From contig NZ_CP007511.1 of the NCBI RefSeq assembly GCF_000818015.1, forward strand, positions 4,067,501 through 4,131,500: a DNA stretch of 64,000 nucleotides. Direction: 5' to 3'. The position numbers and the translations under genes are program-made. The stretch is from Stutzerimonas balearica DSM 6083. Its GTDB lineage: Bacteria; Pseudomonadota; Gammaproteobacteria; Pseudomonadales; Pseudomonadaceae. The notes below the pieces were generated by a model, which saw only the letters and a list, made by a program, of their open reading frames with translations, searched no databases and was not told the DNA's origin. Below, in pieces: positions 29,553 to 37,391 of this stretch; the stretch's first letter is position 1; every line of letters begins with the position of its first letter.

Positions 29553-30476
29553 ATGGTTTGGATTCACCAAGTGAATATATCTGGCTTCGATCTTAATCTG
29601 CTGAAGGTGCTCGACGCCCTGCTGCGCGAGCGCAACGTCTCACGCGCTGCGCAACGCCTGTCCCTCAGCCAGCCGGCGGTGAGCAATGCGCTGGGGCGTT
29701 TGCGCGAATTGCTCGACGATCCGCTGCTGGTTCGCGTCGGCCGCAGCATGCAGCCAACGCCGCGGGCGCTCGGCCTCGAGTTGCCGATCCGCGACGCGCT
29801 TGCACGCATCGAGGATTCGCTCAATGCCGGCGACCTGTTCGATCCGGCCAGCAGCCAGGCGCATTTCACCGTAGCCGTCACCGACTACGTCGAGCTGCTG
29901 TGCATGCCGGCGCTGATGAAGCGCCTGGCCCAGGTGGCGCCGGGCGTCCGACTGGCGATCGAGCCGCTCACCCCGACGCTGCCGGCCGAGGCGCTCGACC
30001 GCGGCGAAATCGACCTGGCGCTGGGCCGTTTCCTCGAGGTGCCGACCCGCTTCCAGACCCGCCGCTGGGCCAGCGAAGGCCTGCAGGTGGTGCTGCGCAA
30101 GGGGCACCCGCTGGCCCAACGGCCACTTGATCTACCGGCTTTCCTGCAGCTGCGGCACCTCTGGGTACACGGCGGCCAGACCCGCGGCATGGTCGACCTG
30201 TGGCTTCAGGAGCAGGGCCTGAGCCGCGAGGTCGTGTACACCACGCCGAGCTATCTGCAGGCGCCGCACGTCGTCGCGGCCAGCGACCTGGCGGTGGTCT
30301 TGCCGACACGGCTGGCCCGGCACTTCGCCGCGCTCATGCCGCTGGCATTGCTGGACCTGCCCTTCGCACTCGGGCCTTTCCAGCTGGACCTGGTCAGCGT
30401 GGCGCAACGGCAGAACGATGCCGCACTGCAATGGCTGATCGGAGAGATCGCGCAGCTGGCCGAGGAACAGGCCTAG
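29553..30476 (+). CDS. LysR-family transcriptional regulator
   Basis: A LysR regulator of about 307 residues. The N-terminal winged helix-turn-helix is NVSRAAQRLSLSQPAVSNAL, followed by a linker helix and an effector-binding domain (SQAHFTVAVTDYVELLCMP onward). Start choice is uncertain: an ATG at 29553, a TTG at 29535 or a GTG at 29571, none with a clear ribosome site. It is divergent from the beta-oxidation genes across about 80 bp and is their likely regulator, as LysR proteins usually control the adjacent divergent operon. Equivalent to PA5189 by position. Confidence 0.88.
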   Translation: MVWIHQVNISGFDLNLLKVLDALLRERNVSRAAQRLSLSQPAVSNALGRLRELLDDPLLVRVGRSMQPTPRALGLELPIRDALARIEDSLNAGDLFDPASSQAHFTVAVTDYVELLCMPALMKRLAQVAPGVRLAIEPLTPTLPAEALDRGEIDLALGRFLEVPTRFQTRRWASEGLQVVLRKGHPLAQRPLDLPAFLQLRHLWVHGGQTRGMVDLWLQEQGLSREVVYTTPSYLQAPHVVAASDLAVVLPTRLARHFAALMPLALLDLPFALGPFQLDLVSVAQRQNDAALQWLIGEIAQLAEEQA

Positions 30477-30529
30477 CGCAAGCGCCAAGGGCATGGCGCA
30501 AGGCCATTTACCACTCGTCTCAGGCGGCT

Positions 30530-30556
30530 GAACTTGGCCTGCCGGACTCTTTCAGA
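30530..30556 (+). promoter_or_regulatory. AlgU/RpoE-like promoter upstream of the KGG stress gene
   Basis: GAACTT (30530-30535) and TCAGA (30552-30556) are separated by 16 bp. The Pseudomonas AlgU consensus is GAACTT-N16/17-TCTGA, so the -35 is perfect and the -10 matches 4 of 5. It lies about 60 bp upstream of the KGG-repeat gene start at 30619. The assignment is inferred from motif and gene type. Confidence 0.5.
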
Positions 30557-30618
30557 ACAGGTGTGACGACGCGAAAGGCATCGTCCGACTTTGTCGATCC
30601 AATTTTCTGGGGGACCCA

Positions 30619-30894
30619 ATGGCTGACAAGAAAGACAGCATGAGCGTGAACGAAGCGGGCCGCAAAGGTGGAGAGGCGACCGCCGCAAGCCACGACAAGG
30701 AGTTCTATCAGGACATCGGAAGCAAGGGCGGCCAGGCCAGTGGCGGCAACTTCAAGAATGATCCCGAGCGCGCCGCGCAAGCGGGTCGCAAAGGTGGGCA
30801 GAACAGCGGCGGCAATTTTGCCAATGACCGCGAAAAGGCTTCCGAAGCCGGGCGCAAGGGCGGCCAGCACAGCGGAGGCGGCCACAACAGCTGA
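30619..30894 (+). CDS. KGG-motif (Con-10/GsiB-like) general stress protein
   Basis: A 91-residue hydrophilic protein with repeats of the stress-induced KGG motif: EAGRKGGEAT, DIGSKGGQAS, QAGRKGGQNSGGNF and EAGRKGGQHSGG. It is low-complexity, probably intrinsically disordered, and resembles hydrophilin-type desiccation or osmotic stress proteins. GGGGGA lies 5 nt before the ATG. It heads a short stress module (DUF2795 protein, ClpP-like protein) behind an AlgU-like promoter. Confidence 0.9.
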   Translation: MADKKDSMSVNEAGRKGGEATAASHDKEFYQDIGSKGGQASGGNFKNDPERAAQAGRKGGQNSGGNFANDREKASEAGRKGGQHSGGGHNS

Positions 30895-30906
30895 TGTCAT
30901 CCACCC

Positions 30907-30931
30907 GCGAGCGGGCCTCTCGTCCGCTCGC
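30907..30931 (+). other. GC hairpin between the KGG gene and the DUF2795 gene
   Basis: The 8-bp stem GCGAGCGG / CCGCTCGC (30907-30914 / 30924-30931) has a 9-nt loop and no T-run. It may attenuate transcription or protect the 3' end of the KGG mRNA. Confidence 0.45.
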
Positions 30932-30952
30932 CAGCATCCCTAGGAGGTCAGC

Positions 30953-31159
30953 ATGACGCGCGGAGTAGGCGGCGAATCACCCGCTAACGTGGCAACCTAC
31001 CTCAAGGGTATCGACTACCCTGCAAACAAACAGGACCTGCTCCAGCACGCCAGGCAGAACGGCGCCGAGCAGGATGTCGTCGACGTCCTCGAACGTATGC
31101 CGGAGCAGCAGTACGGCAACATGGCGGACGTGATGAAGGGCTACGGCGAAGCCCACTAG
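30953..31159 (+). CDS. DUF2795 small protein
   Basis: A 68-residue protein of the DUF2795 type. The core is VATYLKGIDYPANKQDLLQHARQNGAEQDVVDVLERMP, the characteristic small helical domain with a D/E-rich second helix. The function is unknown; members often sit beside stress genes. A very strong AGGAGG lies 5 nt before the ATG. It lies between the KGG and ClpP-like genes, each separated by a GC hairpin. Confidence 0.82.
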   Translation: MTRGVGGESPANVATYLKGIDYPANKQDLLQHARQNGAEQDVVDVLERMPEQQYGNMADVMKGYGEAH

Positions 31160-31167
31160 AGCGCCAC

Positions 31168-31190
31168 GAGGCGGGCCTGCCGCCCGCCTC
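31168..31190 (+). terminator. GC hairpin after the DUF2795 gene
   Basis: GAGGCGGGC (31168-31176) pairs perfectly with GCCCGCCTC (31182-31190) around a 5-nt loop. No T-run follows, so termination may be partial. Confidence 0.5.
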
Positions 31191-31229
31191 ACTGGCTGAC
31201 CCATCGCTCGCAACACAAGAAGTCGAATC

Positions 31230-31781
31230 ATGACCGTTCATATCGTCAACTTCACCGCGCCGATCAATTCGGCGACCTGCGGCCAGCTCATCGCCAAATG
31301 CTCGCAAGCGGTCCAGGACGGCGCCTCCCGCCTGGTCATCAAGATCGCCACCATGGGCGGCGAATGCAGCTACGGCTTTTCCATGTACAACTTCCTGATG
31401 GCGCTGCCGATCCCGGTGCACACGCACAACCTGGGCACCGTGGAATCGATGGGCAACATCATCTTTCTCGCTGGCGAGCGGCGCACGGCGTGCCGGCACA
31501 GCAAGTTCCTCTTCCACCCGTTCCACTGGACGCTGCATGGCTCGGTCGACCATGCACGGATGTCCGAATACGCGATGAGCCTGGACGAAGACCTGGTGCT
31601 CTATGCGCGCATCGTCGAGGAACGCACCCAGGGCGCGCGCGAGCCGCTGGACATCCCCGATTATCTGAAGGCCTCGCCGCGTATCCTCGAGCCGGAAGCC
31701 GCGCTGGCCACCGGCATGATCCACGCGATCGACGAATGCGGCGTGCCGCGCGACGCGGTGAGCTGGTGCGTGCATTCCTAG
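31230..31781 (+). CDS. Orphan ClpP-like serine protease-fold protein
   Basis: A 183-residue ClpP/crotonase-fold protein. The nucleophile region GTVESMGNIIFLAG contains Ser73, equivalent to Ser97 of E. coli ClpP. His96 in KFLFHPFHW sits where the catalytic His is expected. The third residue, Asp, is not obvious: the region before PEAALATGMI reads KASPRILE, with Ser or Pro at the expected position. No Clp ATPase gene is nearby. It ends the stress module and is followed by a strong terminator. It may be an alternative ClpP subunit or a binding protein; an active peptidase is unproven. Confidence 0.8.
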   Translation: MTVHIVNFTAPINSATCGQLIAKCSQAVQDGASRLVIKIATMGGECSYGFSMYNFLMALPIPVHTHNLGTVESMGNIIFLAGERRTACRHSKFLFHPFHWTLHGSVDHARMSEYAMSLDEDLVLYARIVEERTQGAREPLDIPDYLKASPRILEPEAALATGMIHAIDECGVPRDAVSWCVHS

Positions 31782-31798
31782 CCCTTGGGCCGGAAAGC

Positions 31799-31824
31799 AA
31801 AAAACCCGCCGAGGCGGGTTTTTT
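31799..31824 (+). terminator. Rho-independent terminator of the stress module
   Basis: AAAAAACCCGCC / GGCGGGTTTTTT forms an intrinsic hairpin around GA, with A-run and T-run on opposite flanks, so it can work in both directions. It lies 17 bp after the ClpP-like stop. Confidence 0.92.
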
Positions 31825-32094
31825 CTGACCATTCCGAATCCATTCGGGGCGCCGTCCTGGCAATGGCCTGTCATCCATGATCCCGAGCGCGTCCTGCGCT
31901 TCAGAGATGGGCATAGATTAGCCGGCGGTCAGTGGCAGGGGCAGCGCAGAACGCCGTCGCGTCTTGTAAGCCTTTTGCTATAACGGAACAGGATTAATGC
32001 CTATCTCGCATCTGGCACGTCGTTGAGCCGGATCAGTCCTGTCGCCGGTCGAGCGAGGCACATTGGCCTTCCATACCGCGCGGAGGTGTCGAGC
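31825..32094. other. Intergenic region between the stress module and a lipoprotein gene
   Basis: No plausible gene was found on either strand. TATAAC at 31979-31984 could be a -10 element, but it lacks a convincing -35. A sigma-54-like TGGCAC at 32013 has the wrong spacing. An in-frame upstream start at 32023 lacks a signal peptide and was not used. Confidence 0.4.
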
Positions 32095-32718
32095 ATGACG
32101 GGCAAGGGCTGGCGAGCGGTGATCATTCTCGGAGGGTTTGCGCTGCTGGGCCTGGCCGGCTGCGCGCAGACGCCCGGTCGCTCCTGCGCGGACGAAGCGT
32201 CGTATTTCCCCGCCGGTCTGTTTCCCAGCCAATACCCCGCCTCGGACGAACTGCGCCGGCGCCGCTATGCCGCTCCGTTGCAGCGTCTGGGCGAACCGTC
32301 GCTGGCCTGCGCGCCGGCCGAGGCCGCAGAGAGCTATCGGCTGCTCTGGCTCAATAACCTGGCCCACCCGGTGGTGATCCGCGTGTCCGCCGACGGCGAG
32401 GGCGCCACGCTGGCCGCCGCCCAGCTCTCGGGCTGGGGCTGGGCCGAACCCGGCGAGCCGCTCGCCCGCTCTCTGCAGCGCCTGACCACCGAGGACTGGC
32501 AGCGCCTGCGAAAGGCCCTGCAGCGCGCCGACTTCTGGCACCTGCCGACCTCGGGCACGCTCTACGGCGTGCACGGCGGGCAGTGGGTCATCGAAGGCCA
32601 GCGCGGCGGGCACTACCACCTGGTCGACCGTTGGAGCCCGGCGGCCGGCGAGTTCCGCGAACTCGGCGAGCTGTTTTTCGACCTGGCCGGCTGGCTGCGT
32701 CCCGAGCCGGGGCAGTAG
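32095..32718 (+). CDS. Predicted lipoprotein of unknown function
   Basis: A 207-residue protein with a lipoprotein signal: a hydrophobic run VIILGGFALLG then the lipobox LAGC, with the acylated Cys near residue 23. The mature protein has four or five more Cys-free beta-like stretches and a central SYRLLWLNNLAHPVVIRV; I do not recognise a domain. The start at the ATG at 32095 gives a standard signal peptide. It is convergent with the orphan peptide-binding lipoprotein gene, separated by a 13-bp-stem hairpin. Confidence 0.75.
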   Translation: MTGKGWRAVIILGGFALLGLAGCAQTPGRSCADEASYFPAGLFPSQYPASDELRRRRYAAPLQRLGEPSLACAPAEAAESYRLLWLNNLAHPVVIRVSADGEGATLAAAQLSGWGWAEPGEPLARSLQRLTTEDWQRLRKALQRADFWHLPTSGTLYGVHGGQWVIEGQRGGHYHLVDRWSPAAGEFRELGELFFDLAGWLRPEPGQ

Positions 32719-32727
32719 CCCGAAAAC

Positions 32728-32758
32728 GGCAAGGCCCGCCATCACGGCGGGCCTTGCC
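32728..32758. terminator. Shared hairpin terminator between convergent lipoprotein and solute-binding protein genes
   Basis: A perfect 13-bp stem pairs GGCAAGGCCCGCC (32728-32740) with GGCGGGCCTTGCC (32746-32758) around a 5-nt loop. On the minus strand it is followed by GTTTTCGGG, a modest T-run. Confidence 0.75.
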
Positions 32759-32770
32759 GGCGCGCTGCAC

Positions 32771-34330
32771 TCACTTGGCGTGCGAGACGCCCCAGTAGAA
32801 CTGCATCGGCGAGGTGATGCCCTGCAGGTCGCTGCGGAAGGCGACCGGCTCGAAGAACTGCCCGAGCACGGCAAAGGCGCCGTCATTCCACAAGCGCTGC
32901 TGGATCTCTCGCGCCAGGGCCTGCTTTTCGGCACCGCTGGCGTTGGCCGCCTTGGCCCGCAGGCGTTCGAGTTCGGCGTCGTCAGCCCAGCCGAACCAAC
33001 CGTTCTGCGGATCGCCGGAGAAGGCAATGGCCGAGGTATCGGACAGATCCGCCGCGTTCCACCAGGTGTGGAACATGCTCCAGCCACCCTCTGCGACCGG
33101 CGCCCGACTTTCGCGCTGTTGCAGCATGGTCGCCCAGTCCATGTCGCGCACCTCGACGGTCATGCCCAACTGCTTGAGCAGGTTCGCCGTCACCTGGGTA
33201 AAGGCGGTCATCACCGGCATATCGACGGGGTTGAGCAGCACCACCGGCGTGCCGTCATAGCCCGCCGCGGCCAGGGCCTTGCGGGCGGCGCCGAGATCGC
33301 CCTGCTTCATCACCTCGCTACCGGCCTCGTTGGCCAGCGGCGTACCGCAGGGAAACACCGAATAGCAATTGCGCCAGTAGCGCGCGTCACCGAGCGCCGC
33401 GGACATGTAGGCGTCCTGTTTCATCGCCATCAGCACCGCACGGCGCACGCCCGGATTGTCGAACGGGGCCTGCTGGTGGTTGAAGCGTGCCATGGCCACG
33501 TTGCCCAGCGGGTCGGTCGAGGCGACCGTCACGTCCGCCTTGTCCTCCATCATCGACACCAGGCGGGTGGAGGGCGACTCGACATAGTCGACGCGGCCGT
33601 CGAGCAGCCGCTGCACGGCTTCCTGCTGCATCGGGTAGTAACGCCACTCGACGACATCGACGCCCGCCACCTTGGCGCCGGCGGCCTGCGACTGCGGGTC
33701 GTGCCGCGGCTTGTAGTTCGGGTTGCGCACATAGACGGCCTTGTCCGCCGTCGATCGCTCGGGCTGATAGACGAACGGGCCGGAGCCAGTGGCTTCGGTA
33801 ATCGGCGTGAAGGCGTCGGTCTGCGCCAGGCGCTTGGGCATCATGAACGGAACGTTTACCGAGACCTTGCCCAGCGTGCGGATGATGCCGACATCAGGCT
33901 CGCGCAGCACGATGGTGAAGGTGTGCGGATCGTCGATGCTGATGCGCTCGACGTTGCGGAACAGCTGCTGGCCGGCGCCGTCACGCTTGCCCCAACGCTG
34001 CAGCGAGGCGACGCAGTCCTCGGCGGTGACCGGCGTACCGTCATGCCATTGCAGGCCTTCGCGCAGCTTGATGTGCCAGGTCTTGAGGTCGCTCGAAGAG
34101 GTCCAGGTTTCCGCCATCTGCGGGCGCTGCCGCAGGTTTTCGTCGAGCGCGAACAGCGTGTCGTAAACCATGTAGCCGTGGCTGCGCGTCACGTACGCGG
34201 TGCTGGTGATCGGGTCAAGCGTGGTCAGCCGCGCGTGCGAGGCGATGACCAGTTTGTTCGCACACCCCGAGAGCAGCAGGGCCGCGGCCATTGCCGACAG
34301 CGCGAACAGGTTTTTCTGCCGTGTGTACAT
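32771..34330 (-). CDS. Orphan ABC-transporter peptide-type solute-binding lipoprotein (family 5)
   Basis: A periplasmic binding protein of about 519 residues in the DppA/OppA family. The signal LFALSAMAAALLLSGC ends in a lipobox, so it is membrane-anchored. Family 5 features are the N-terminal LTTLDPITSTAYVTRSHGYM, HIKLREGLQWHDGTPVTAED and a C-terminal W-rich region. AGGAGG precedes tandem ATGs at 34333 and 34330; the second has the better spacing. No permease or ATPase gene is adjacent. It is divergent from the PqqD/ATP-grasp operon and shares its control region, so the two may be functionally linked. Confidence 0.88.
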   Translation of the reverse strand: MYTRQKNLFALSAMAAALLLSGCANKLVIASHARLTTLDPITSTAYVTRSHGYMVYDTLFALDENLRQRPQMAETWTSSSDLKTWHIKLREGLQWHDGTPVTAEDCVASLQRWGKRDGAGQQLFRNVERISIDDPHTFTIVLREPDVGIIRTLGKVSVNVPFMMPKRLAQTDAFTPITEATGSGPFVYQPERSTADKAVYVRNPNYKPRHDPQSQAAGAKVAGVDVVEWRYYPMQQEAVQRLLDGRVDYVESPSTRLVSMMEDKADVTVASTDPLGNVAMARFNHQQAPFDNPGVRRAVLMAMKQDAYMSAALGDARYWRNCYSVFPCGTPLANEAGSEVMKQGDLGAARKALAAAGYDGTPVVLLNPVDMPVMTAFTQVTANLLKQLGMTVEVRDMDWATMLQQRESRAPVAEGGWSMFHTWWNAADLSDTSAIAFSGDPQNGWFGWADDAELERLRAKAANASGAEKQALAREIQQRLWNDGAFAVLGQFFEPVAFRSDLQGITSPMQFYWGVSHAK

Positions 34331-34425
34331 CATCGACCTCCTATCGGACCCGCCGTCAGGCCCGTTCAAGACAAGCACTCATCACACGGAGATTAGTCCC
34401 AGCTACTTAAGCCGGAAGAGGCATT

Positions 34426-34450
34426 TTGATGGCCATTTGATTCCCATCAA
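34426..34450. promoter_or_regulatory. Dyad in the shared control region of the binding-protein gene and the PqqD operon
   Basis: A perfect 7-bp inverted repeat, TTGATGG (34426-34432) and CCATCAA (34444-34450), flanks an 11-bp spacer. It lies in an AT-rich 240-bp divergent region that otherwise holds no recognisable gene. It has the geometry of a repressor or LysR-type operator. The role is inferred. Confidence 0.45.
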
Positions 34451-34576
34451 TGGGCGATGAAAAAAATCCAAAACGCCCTGCGGGCGGTGATAAATAACAA
34501 GCTGTGACGGCAAAACGCCGCTATTTTGTGAAGAGCATCACGGGCCTTTTCGCAGTTCGTACGGCAGGTGCACAGC

Positions 34577-34882
34577 ATGTCGACCCAGCCCTCCTCCGCC
34601 GGCGAGCAGTCCGGTCCGCTTTCCGAGCGCCTGCGGTTCTATGACGACGAGTTCGTCTTCGACAGCGTATCGGGCATGTTCCATCGGCTTAATCCCAGCG
34701 CCAGCTTCATGCTGCGCGCCCTGATTGCCGGCGCGACACCCGAGGAGCTTCCGCGGCGCCTGCAGGCCCACTACGCACTCGACAGCGCGACGGCCGCACG
34801 CGACGCCCAGCTGTTTCTCAACAGCCTGGCAGCCCTGGAGCCGCTCGGCCGCCTGTTCGAGGCGGCGAGGAAGGCATCATGA
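34577..34882 (+). CDS. PqqD-like protein (peptide/substrate-binding, RRE-type)
   Basis: A 101-residue protein with a PqqD-type winged-helix core: LRFYDDEFVFDSVSGMFHRLN, then ASFMLRALIAGATPEEL and a C-terminal helix LFLNSLAALEPLG. PqqD proteins and their RiPP recognition-element relatives bind a precursor peptide and present it to modifying enzymes. No PQQ genes are nearby. The ATG at 34577 is used; a GTG at 34568 is possible. Its stop overlaps the next start (ATGA). It is the first gene of a four-gene operon. The fold call is moderately sure; the substrate is unknown. Confidence 0.75.
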   Translation: MSTQPSSAGEQSGPLSERLRFYDDEFVFDSVSGMFHRLNPSASFMLRALIAGATPEELPRRLQAHYALDSATAARDAQLFLNSLAALEPLGRLFEAARKAS

Positions 34883-35964
34883 TCAGGGTCGCCATCACCG
34901 GCCTGCACCGCGGCAACAACCCCCAGCCGGGCGCCGCCGTCGCCGCCAGCCTGCGTCGCCGCTTCGCCGATCTGCACGTCATCGGGCTGTCATACGACCC
35001 GCTGGAAAGCGCGCTCTACTGTCATGACGGCGGGCGGCCGGATGTCGCCTACCTCATGCCGTTTCCGGGCGCCGGCGCACAGGCGACGCTCGATCGCCTG
35101 GACGAAATCCTCCAGAGCGAACCGATCGACTACCTGATTCCCTGCCTGGACTCGGAGCTGGACAACTACATCGAACTGCAGCCGGCACTCGAGGCACGCG
35201 GTATCGCCTGCGTGCTGCCCAGCCAGCGGGCGCTCGACGACCGCGCCAAGGCCAACCTCTATCGCTTCTGCCAGCCGCTGGACGTCCCCACGCCACGCAC
35301 ACTGGCGGCCGCCGACGCCGACACGCTCGCCGCGCTGGCGCTGCAGATCGGCTACCCGGTGTACGTCAAGGGCCGCTTCTACGAAGCGCACCTGGCCACC
35401 ACCCCCAAGGAGCTGTACGAGGCCTTCAATGCCATCGCCAGCGTCTGGGGCACTCCGGTGCTGGTGCAGGAAATGGCCGTCGGCGAGGAGTACGACGTGC
35501 TTGGCGTAGGTGACGGCCAGGGTGGGCTGCTGGCTTCGTGCTCGATCCGCAAGATGCTGCGCACCTCGGCCGGCAAGGGCTTCGCCGGGGTGGTGATCGC
35601 CGATCCGGCGCTCGATCGACAGGTCGAGCGGATCATCTCGGCGCTGCGCTGGGCGGGCCCGTTCGAGCTGGAATTCATCAAGGTGCCCGGCCAGCCGCAT
35701 GCCCTGTTCGAGATGAATCCGCGCTTCCCGGCCTGGGTCGATTTCCCCTCCCAGATCGACTGCAACATGCCGGCGCTGCTGCTCGAATGGCTCATGGGCC
35801 TGACGCCCGCCGCGCTGCCGCCATGCGAGCCGGGGCAGATGTTCATTCGCCACAGTATCGATGTCGTGACCCATATCGCCGAAGTCGCGCAGATGACCAT
35901 TTCCGGCTGCCGCACGGGCACGCCGGTCGCCGGCGTGTGCCCCACTCGAGGTGACAGAACGTGA
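34879..35964 (+). CDS. ATP-grasp ligase
   Basis: A 361-residue ATP-grasp enzyme. The N-terminal Rossmann-like preATP domain begins VAITGLHRGNNPQPGAA. The ATP-binding lysine region is GYPVYVKGRF near residue 157, and the metal-binding core is FEMNPRFPAW near residue 278. It resembles CarB- and PylC-type amide ligases, which join a carboxylate to an amine via an acyl phosphate. Start and end overlap the neighbouring genes by 4 nt each, implying a coupled complex or pathway. The substrate cannot be read from sequence; a peptide or amino acid bound by the PqqD-like protein is a reasonable guess. Confidence 0.85.
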   Translation: MIRVAITGLHRGNNPQPGAAVAASLRRRFADLHVIGLSYDPLESALYCHDGGRPDVAYLMPFPGAGAQATLDRLDEILQSEPIDYLIPCLDSELDNYIELQPALEARGIACVLPSQRALDDRAKANLYRFCQPLDVPTPRTLAAADADTLAALALQIGYPVYVKGRFYEAHLATTPKELYEAFNAIASVWGTPVLVQEMAVGEEYDVLGVGDGQGGLLASCSIRKMLRTSAGKGFAGVVIADPALDRQVERIISALRWAGPFELEFIKVPGQPHALFEMNPRFPAWVDFPSQIDCNMPALLLEWLMGLTPAALPPCEPGQMFIRHSIDVVTHIAEVAQMTISGCRTGTPVAGVCPTRGDRT

Positions 35965-37391
35965 CCCAGAATTACAGCCAACCGATCATCAGCGACGAGC
36001 TGGGCAGCAACCGCCCGAACGCGGCCGCCGAACGCAACTACTTTGCCCGTGGCGTGCAGACGCCAGCGCTGTTCGAGATCGACGGCAACCCGATCCCGGC
36101 GCTGGTCGCCGAGTTCGGCTCGCCGCTGTTCGTCTTCTCCGAACATGCGCTGCGGCACAAGGCGCGGCACGCGCGCGAGGCCTTCAAGCAGCGCTATCCG
36201 CGCACCAGCTTCGCCTGGTCGCTCAAGACCAACCCGCTCAAGGGCATCTGCCAGATCCTGCGCCAGGAAGGCTGGCTCGCCGAGGTGGTCTCGGACTTCG
36301 AATACGAGAAGGCCCGCGACCTCGGCTTTGCCGGCCCGGAAATCCTCTTCAACGGCCCCTACAAGCCACGCGCCATCCTCGAGCGCGCCATCGAAGAAGG
36401 CGCGCTGCTGCACGTCGACAACTGGGACGAGCTGAACCTGATCGAGAAGCTGGTGGAAAAGCGCCGGCAACCGCTCGACGTCGGCATCCGCGTATGGCTC
36501 GACGCCGGCATTCGCCCGGTGTGGTCGAAGTTCGGCTTCGCCCTGGCCAACGGCGAAGCCGAACGCGCCGCCGAGCGCATCGTGCGCAATCCCGCGCTGC
36601 GCCTGCATACGCTGCATACGCACATCGGCACCTACATCCTCGAGCCGGCCGCCTACCGCACCGCCACGCAGAAGCTGCTGGCACTGCGCGATGCGCTCGA
36701 ACGCAAGCACGGCCACCTGATCGACTGCCTCGACCTGGGTGGCGGCTTCCCGTCCAACAGCCTGCTGCACGGCATGACCGGCCCGGCCGAACAGGTGGTG
36801 CCGCCGATCGAAGCCTATGCCGATGCCATCACCGAGGTGCTCAACCGGCTGCCGGAGAAGAAGCGGCCGCTGCTGCGCCTGGAAACCGGTCGGCATCTGG
36901 TGGACGAAGCCGGCTATCTGCTCACCAGCGTCGTCGCGGTGAAGGGCGTGCACCGCTCGCGTGCCGAGCAGGACAGCCTGTCGGCGCGCGACTACAAGGA
37001 ACAGCTGATCGCCGGCGAGGATTCAAAGGTCAACTACATCCTCGATGCCGGCATCAATCTGCTCTACACCGCCGCCTGGTATCGCTTCGAGGTGCGCCCG
37101 TCACGCCTGATCGACAAGCCGCCGATGCCGTCACGCCTGTACGGCTCGCTGTGCATGGCGATCGACGTGATCCGCGACTATGTCGACCTGCCTCCGCTGG
37201 AGGTCGGCGACGTACTCAGCCTTCACCCGGTCGGCGCCTACAACCTCAGCCAGTCGATGCAGTTCATCGCCTATCGTCCGGCCGTGGTGCTGATTGGCGA
37301 AGACGGGACTGCGCACCTGATCCGTCTCGCCGAGACGCTCGAAGAGGTGCAGCGACTCGAGCGCCTGCCCGACCACCTGGCTGAACGCTGA
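35961..37391 (+). CDS. Fold-III PLP-dependent decarboxylase (DAP/Orn/Arg decarboxylase family)
   Basis: A 476-residue alanine-racemase-fold enzyme. The PLP lysine is Lys89 in FAWSLKTNP. HTHIGTYILEP, DLGGGFPSN and LETGRHLVDEAGYLLT match the DAP decarboxylase family. The second active-site motif, usually CExxD, reads CMAID (Cys398-Asp402), with the substrate-contacting Glu replaced by Met, so it is unlikely to be an ordinary DAP decarboxylase. The GTG start overlaps the ATP-grasp stop (GTGA), and its stop overlaps the next ATG (TGATG). Predicted to decarboxylate an unidentified amino acid. Confidence 0.86.
   Translation: MTQNYSQPIISDELGSNRPNAAAERNYFARGVQTPALFEIDGNPIPALVAEFGSPLFVFSEHALRHKARHAREAFKQRYPRTSFAWSLKTNPLKGICQILRQEGWLAEVVSDFEYEKARDLGFAGPEILFNGPYKPRAILERAIEEGALLHVDNWDELNLIEKLVEKRRQPLDVGIRVWLDAGIRPVWSKFGFALANGEAERAAERIVRNPALRLHTLHTHIGTYILEPAAYRTATQKLLALRDALERKHGHLIDCLDLGGGFPSNSLLHGMTGPAEQVVPPIEAYADAITEVLNRLPEKKRPLLRLETGRHLVDEAGYLLTSVVAVKGVHRSRAEQDSLSARDYKEQLIAGEDSKVNYILDAGINLLYTAAWYRFEVRPSRLIDKPPMPSRLYGSLCMAIDVIRDYVDLPPLEVGDVLSLHPVGAYNLSQSMQFIAYRPAVVLIGEDGTAHLIRLAETLEEVQRLERLPDHLAER

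Noticed and set aside
32013..32027. A TGGCAC...TTGAG sequence like a sigma-54 promoter before the lipoprotein gene
   Set aside because: The spacing is one base short and the -12 element lacks GC at the required position.
35951..37384. A 477-residue open frame overlapping the PLP decarboxylase in another frame
   Set aside because: Its translation is Arg/Pro/Gly-rich and featureless, while the other frame contains every decarboxylase motif. High GC keeps shadow frames open.
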